Source: an uncultured Geobacteraceae bacterium
GTDB lineage: Bacteria; Desulfobacterota; Desulfuromonadia; Geobacterales; Pseudopelobacteraceae
Assembly (NCBI GenBank): GCA_903879825.1
Contig: CAIRND010000542.1
Location: forward strand, 1 to 9,975
DNA length: 9,975 nucleotides
Reading direction: 5' to 3'
The position numbers were made by a program, and so were the translations under genes. The number at the start of each line of letters is the position of its first letter. Within the stretch, counting starts at the first letter, position 1. Under the pieces are notes generated by a model that had not been told where the DNA came from, searched no databases, and saw only the letters and a list, made by a program, of their open reading frames with translations. Positions 6,528-9,975 of the stretch are shown piece by piece.

Positions 6528-6569
6528 ACGCGCCGTTATAGGTGGGGCATTATTGCACGTCGGTTTACA

Positions 6570-6602
6570 TTCAAAGCCGTAATCCGGATTTGAACCGGTG
6601 TC
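6570..6602 (+). repeat. 33-base direct repeat, right copy
   Basis: This is identical and in the same orientation to 423-455. Unlike the left copy it lacks the upstream arm that makes the large hairpin, so only a short TTCAAA/TTTGAA pairing remains. It lies about 64 bases beyond the end of the REP-like array and upstream of the BrnT relic. Confidence 0.9.
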
Positions 6603-6702
6603 TGATTGACTTCATAATTACACCCGCAGGCCGAATGTTTATCAGTTCCTACTTCACGATTTGCTGTTCTACGTGATCAGGCAATTATGGTTAACGGCAG
6701 GC

Positions 6703-6726
6703 TAATTATTGTACATACAATAATTA
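6703..6726. promoter_or_regulatory. Palindrome likely to be a BrnTA operator
   Basis: TAATTATTGTA (6703-6713) and TACAATAATTA (6716-6726) are perfect reverse complements separated by two bases, centred on TGTACATACA. It ends at the start codon of the BrnT-like relic. BrnTA modules are autoregulated by the complex binding inverted repeats in their promoter, so an operator fits; that role is inferred from position and symmetry. Confidence 0.6.
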
Positions 6727-6827
6727 TGATATGGATCGTAACAAAGCGGACTTTGAATCTTGAAAAACATGGATTTGACTTTGTCGATGCGGGACTTGTC
6801 CAGTCGAATCGCTATACCCCTTATTAA
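6726..6827 (+). pseudogene. brnT: BrnT-type toxin fragment with frameshifts
   Basis: BrnT toxins are small RelE-like ribonucleases opening with a pattern like 'FxWDxxKAxxNxxKHGVSFExA'. Here ATG 6726 starts MIW; the frame two bases later reads DRNKAD; the first frame then gives NLEKHGFDFVDAGLVQ before diverging and stopping at TAA 6825-6827. A lost base near 6735 and an extra T near 6753 would explain the double switch, and together they restore the frame. Beyond VDAGLV, where about 60 more residues with catalytic Arg/Asp/His positions would follow, nothing matches. No BrnA antitoxin gene is present. This is a dead toxin start behind a preserved operator-like palindrome. Identity is fairly sure because the motif order fits, though short. 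Confidence 0.72.
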
Positions 6828-6879
6828 ACTAGCCGTTCTTGACAGCCCTTCTAAACAATATCACTTTATCCCCAATTAG

Positions 6880-7251
6880 ACGCCGGTTCGAATCTAAATT
6901 GATAACCATCCCTTTAAGATCATCTGCAAGCAGAGTAAGCTGTGTAGCCGCCCTGGCTTCTTCGGAGTGATTAACGGGCGGTCAGATCCCCGCTTGCGAC
7001 GGCAGCCATTGCTTCGAAGACATTGACCAATGACCGGGTAATACTGCGGGCTATGAACAAACCTATACTAGCCGCTCTTTCATCTCGGTAAGTTTCAGCA
7101 CATCTGCAATGCTTATGTTTATACCCTTAAGCGCAGCGGTGCCGTTATTTAGGCTAGAGATGCTTGCGCCTCCGGTAACAATAACACCGAGGATACCTAT
7201 TAACGAGAGTACCAGCAGCTTCGATCGCATTTTAAGATTCGCCAAATTCAT
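6880..7251 (-). pseudogene. Remnant of a methyl-accepting chemotaxis protein
   Basis: Leftward ATG at 7249-7251, behind AAGGGG, begins MNLANLKMRSKLLVLSLIGI with a first membrane helix and a short four-helix-bundle-like start, then stops at 7063-7065. In another frame, 7051 down to 6974 encodes RSITRSLVNVFEAMAAVASG and DLTAR, the typical end of the second membrane segment and start of a HAMP domain. A further frame change leads to SEEARAATQLTLLADDLKGM (6969-6910), like a HAMP second helix. Most of the periplasmic sensor domain is missing and the signalling domain is gone. Its start overlaps the end of the sensor-kinase gene by 20 bases, suggesting the two were once co-transcribed. Exact left boundary uncertain. 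Confidence 0.82.
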
Positions 7252-9975
7252 ATGAGCCCCTTTCCAGATCAGTGGATGCGTTTGTTGTAATAGCATTGAT
7301 ATCAATACAAGGTGGTTGATTAATAAGCTGATGAACCTTTCTCAAAAACTGGTTTACATCAACAGGTTTCCTCATTACATCCACATAGTCAACGTGCGTA
7401 TACTGCGGGGGAATTGTATCCAGAGCATAACCACTGCAAAACAAACATTTCATGTTTGGCCGGATTGCACAAATTTCTTCATATGCGTTCAAACCATTTT
7501 TAACCGGCATGACCACATCCATCACAATCAACCGTATCTCTTCTCTAAACAGAACAAATTGTTCCACCGCCTCTTGACCATTTCGTGCCGCAACGACCTT
7601 GTATCCGGCATGCACCAGGATTGACTGATAAAGATCCAGCATGTGTTTATCGTCTTCGGTCACCAAAATAGTTCCTACACCGCATTGAAGAGACATCGAT
7701 GCAGCAGTGTCTTTCAGATTATGTACTGGGTCGGATTCTACCAAAGGCAGAAAAATGCTGAAGGTTGTTCCTTTACCTGTAACGCTCTGAACTTCAATAT
7801 GGCCATTGTGCTGTTGTATTATGCCAAACGCCATCGCAAGACCGAGACCGGTGCCCTGCCCCGATTTTTTTGTGGTAAAAAATGGTTCGAAAATCCGTTC
7901 CATCGTCCTATCGTCCATGCCTGTACCTGAATCAGTAACGGTAATAACGGCATAATTGCCGGGCTTGGCAGCATTGCTTCCCACAACGTTTACCCCATCA
8001 ATTCTAGCCACCCGTGCACTAAATTCCAACCCCCCACCCTCTGGCATGGCATCACGGGCATTGGTTGCCAGATTAATAAGAACCTGCTCAATCTGCCCCT
8101 TGTCGATATTCACATTCAAGCGGTCATTATGAGGGTTGAATTTAAGCACGATATGTTCGCCGAGTACCCGGCCGATGAATTTTTTAAATCCTTGCAGGAT
8201 CATATTAAGGTTTTGTATAGACTGTTCCATTACCTGGGTTCTCCCGAACGTCATAAGGCTGTGAGTGAGCCCCGCGGCTCTTTCATTTGCGTTTACAATC
8301 TGTTCAAGGAAGCCCTTCTTTGGATCGTCAGGCTTCATCTCCATCTGCATCAAAGTGCAATACCCGCCAATAATGGTCAGAATATTGTTAAAGTCGTGGG
8401 CCAGTCCGCTCGTCAATTGACCAACAGCCTCCATTTTCTGAGCCTGGATCAACTGCGTCCTGGTCTTTCTATATTCGGTTATGTCCTCTTTGATGGCCAT
8501 AAAGCGGGTAATCACACCATTAGTATTGCAAATTGGAAAAATTGTAGACCGCTCCAAAAACTCTTCGCCATTTTTTTTACAGTTGACTAACTCACCTGAC
8601 CACGTCATGCCCCTGGTTATTGTCTCCCAGAGCTGCCGGTGCAATTCCGGAGTACTCTTTTCCGTTTTGAGAATGCTCGGGGTGCGCCCAATCACTTCTT
8701 CAGAACTGTACCCGGTCAACTCGCTAAAACTTGGATTAACAAATTCAATTTTTCCGGAGACATCAGTGATTACGACAGATACCGGACTCTGCTCAATCGC
8801 CTTGGACAGCACACGGATCTGATCGTCAGCACTTTTTTTATCAGTTATGTCTTCAATAATGCAGAGCAGATGGGCTTTACCGCCAATAGAAATTTTCTCG
8901 CCATAGAACTGGCAGAAAATTTCCGAGCCGGTGCTGCTTCGTAAAGTGATGTCCAAATTTTCAAAACTATCCTGACGTGAAATGATCTGGCAGATACGCT
9001 GCCGGTCTTTTGGCTTCATCAAACCTACTTCAATTGAATTGTTTCCGATGATATCGCTTCTGCTAAATCCTGTAGTTTCAAGAAATTTACGGTTCACGTT
9101 CACTAACGTCCCGCTGTCGATAATGCTGATGGTTTGCATCAACGGGGCATTTTCAAATGATGAAAAATATTTTTCCTGGCTGCCCTTTAATTTTTGCAAA
9201 GTTCTCGCAAAGCGTATGGCAAAAAAGATCACTGCAACTATCAGCAAGCCGCTGACTGCCTGGTAAATCCTGGCAAGGTCCCGTTTAGGGGCAGGGTCAT
9301 ACATAAAACCCTTCAAAGATGTGTTTTTCGGGATCATACCGAGATCCGCATACGTTTCAGCAATATGCTGCCACCGACCGTCATACATGTAGCCGATTTC
9401 CACCAGATCAGGACGCATGAGCTCCCGGATCTGCGTTGCTTCGTATCTGAGATGATCAGGGTTCGATGCTGGAGAGTAGGTTGATGTTATCAGTTCAATT
9501 ATTTCCTCTTGGTGCTGAAGAGCATAGTGCCATCCCTTCATTGCGGCATCGCGGAAAGCTTTTACCCGCAGCGGATGGGCATTCAGTTCATTCTCAGTGG
9601 TGAAAAGATTGTCACCGTAAAAATCAATACCTGCTGAGCGGGGAGAGAAAGCCATATAGGGAAAATGGGCCCTGTCAAGTATATCCGGGTCATCGGTCAC
9701 GTAACCCGACATTGCGTGAACGCGCCCCGAAATGAGATCCTGGATATTAAAACTGTGCTCAACGATATTTAGTTTATCAGCTGTGACCCCCTCACTTTTA
9801 AGGTAAGCAGTAAGTTCATCCGCCTGTGGCTCAAGCATCATGCTTTTACCTGCCAAGTTTTGTACGCTCTGATTGGGGCCGTCCTTCTTTGCCAGCAGAA
9901 TATACGGGGAATGTTGCAAGATAACACCCAGTACTACGACCGGTTTACCGGCTGTCCGAAGTAAAAGGATGCTAC
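7232..9975 (-). CDS. Hybrid sensor histidine kinase with THI5/NMT1-like sensor domain (5' end outside window)
   Basis: The leftward frame is open to the right edge, so the N-terminus is missing. Counting TTG 9917-9919 as residue 1, about 1-200 resemble a THI5/NMT1-like substrate-binding domain (ILLAKKDGPNQSVQNLAGKS; DLISGRVHAMSGYVTDDPDI). A membrane helix follows (219-236), then two PAS domains (about 250-360 and 372-485). The HisKA box is LAHDFNNIL with His508 (8396-8398). The ATPase domain has NLATNARDAM (Asn620), DSGTGMDD and GTGLGL. A receiver (749-865) has acidic E755-D757, Asp801 in VMDVVMP (7517-7519) and Lys851. All key residues are present. It should sense a small periplasmic ligand, autophosphorylate and pass phosphate to its own receiver. 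No output regulator is visible; the downstream gene was a chemoreceptor. Strong assignment; ligand unknown. Confidence 0.95.
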   Translation of the reverse strand, partial: SILLLRTAGKPVVVLGVILQHSPYILLAKKDGPNQSVQNLAGKSMMLEPQADELTAYLKSEGVTADKLNIVEHSFNIQDLISGRVHAMSGYVTDDPDILDRAHFPYMAFSPRSAGIDFYGDNLFTTENELNAHPLRVKAFRDAAMKGWHYALQHQEEIIELITSTYSPASNPDHLRYEATQIRELMRPDLVEIGYMYDGRWQHIAETYADLGMIPKNTSLKGFMYDPAPKRDLARIYQAVSGLLIVAVIFFAIRFARTLQKLKGSQEKYFSSFENAPLMQTISIIDSGTLVNVNRKFLETTGFSRSDIIGNNSIEVGLMKPKDRQRICQIISRQDSFENLDITLRSSTGSEIFCQFYGEKISIGGKAHLLCIIEDITDKKSADDQIRVLSKAIEQSPVSVVITDVSGKIEFVNPSFSELTGYSSEEVIGRTPSILKTEKSTPELHRQLWETITRGMTWSGELVNCKKNGEEFLERSTIFPICNTNGVITRFMAIKEDITEYRKTRTQLIQAQKMEAVGQLTSGLAHDFNNILTIIGGYCTLMQMEMKPDDPKKGFLEQIVNANERAAGLTHSLMTFGRTQVMEQSIQNLNMILQGFKKFIGRVLGEHIVLKFNPHNDRLNVNIDKGQIEQVLINLATNARDAMPEGGGLEFSARVARIDGVNVVGSNAAKPGNYAVITVTDSGTGMDDRTMERIFEPFFTTKKSGQGTGLGLAMAFGIIQQHNGHIEVQSVTGKGTTFSIFLPLVESDPVHNLKDTAASMSLQCGVGTILVTEDDKHMLDLYQSILVHAGYKVVAARNGQEAVEQFVLFREEIRLIVMDVVMPVKNGLNAYEEICAIRPNMKCLFCSGYALDTIPPQYTHVDYVDVMRKPVDVNQFLRKVHQLINQPPCIDINAITTNASTDLERGSYEFGES

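Noticed and set aside
6880..6896. GGTTCGAATC motif suggesting a tRNA
   Set aside because: The flanking bases do not form a T-stem, and the segment lies at the edge of the chemoreceptor relic.
7316..9484. Several rightward frames of 90-150 codons
   Set aside because: All are antisense to the well-supported hybrid kinase, whose domain motifs run continuously through the region.

Overview
The window looks like an accessory, decaying stretch of a Geobacter-like (Desulfuromonadota) chromosome. Three things point there: a PAS-rich hybrid sensor kinase and chemoreceptor pair, a b561-type cytochrome beside a membrane-embedded spermidine-synthase homologue, and short REP-like repeats with a GGGGTCAG core, which I associate with this group. 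The assignment is an inference from gene content; there is no rRNA or other phylogenetic marker in the window.

Layout. Bases 1-58 hold the last codons of a gene entering from the left. Bases 59-766 have no convincing gene but are unusually rich in stem-loops. From 767 a rightward series follows. It starts with a wrecked htpX protease gene, then an intact small ribbon-helix-helix regulator and a signal peptide joined out of frame to a Tim44-like tail. Next come an intact conserved membrane-anchored protein, a small secreted protein ending IFVPPQNLA, and a coupled pair encoding a coiled-coil protein and a TFIIB-type zinc-ribbon protein. The series ends with an intact cytochrome b561-family protein, a 14-codon gene stub, and a membrane spermidine-synthase homologue cut off inside its SAM-binding domain.

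The cut coincides with the start of a roughly 300-base array of six REP-like repeats (6203-6506). Beyond it lie a 33-base sequence also present at 423-455, a frameshifted BrnT-type toxin fragment behind a near-perfect palindrome, and a leftward block. That block is a large hybrid histidine kinase with a THI5/NMT1-like sensor domain, running off the right edge, whose 3' end overlaps the start of a ruined methyl-accepting chemotaxis gene.

How it fits together. Little of this is a working pathway. The likely functional parts are the RHH regulator, the 126-residue membrane protein, the coiled-coil/zinc-ribbon pair, the cytochrome b and the sensor kinase. The rest is debris, and three of the wrecked genes (htpX, Tim44-like, MCP) kept their 5' end while losing an internal stretch. 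I did not find a clear new multi-gene system. The best leads are the 33-base direct repeats bracketing about 6.1 kb, the repeat array that terminates the spermidine-synthase gene, and the fossil BrnT locus with a preserved palindrome.
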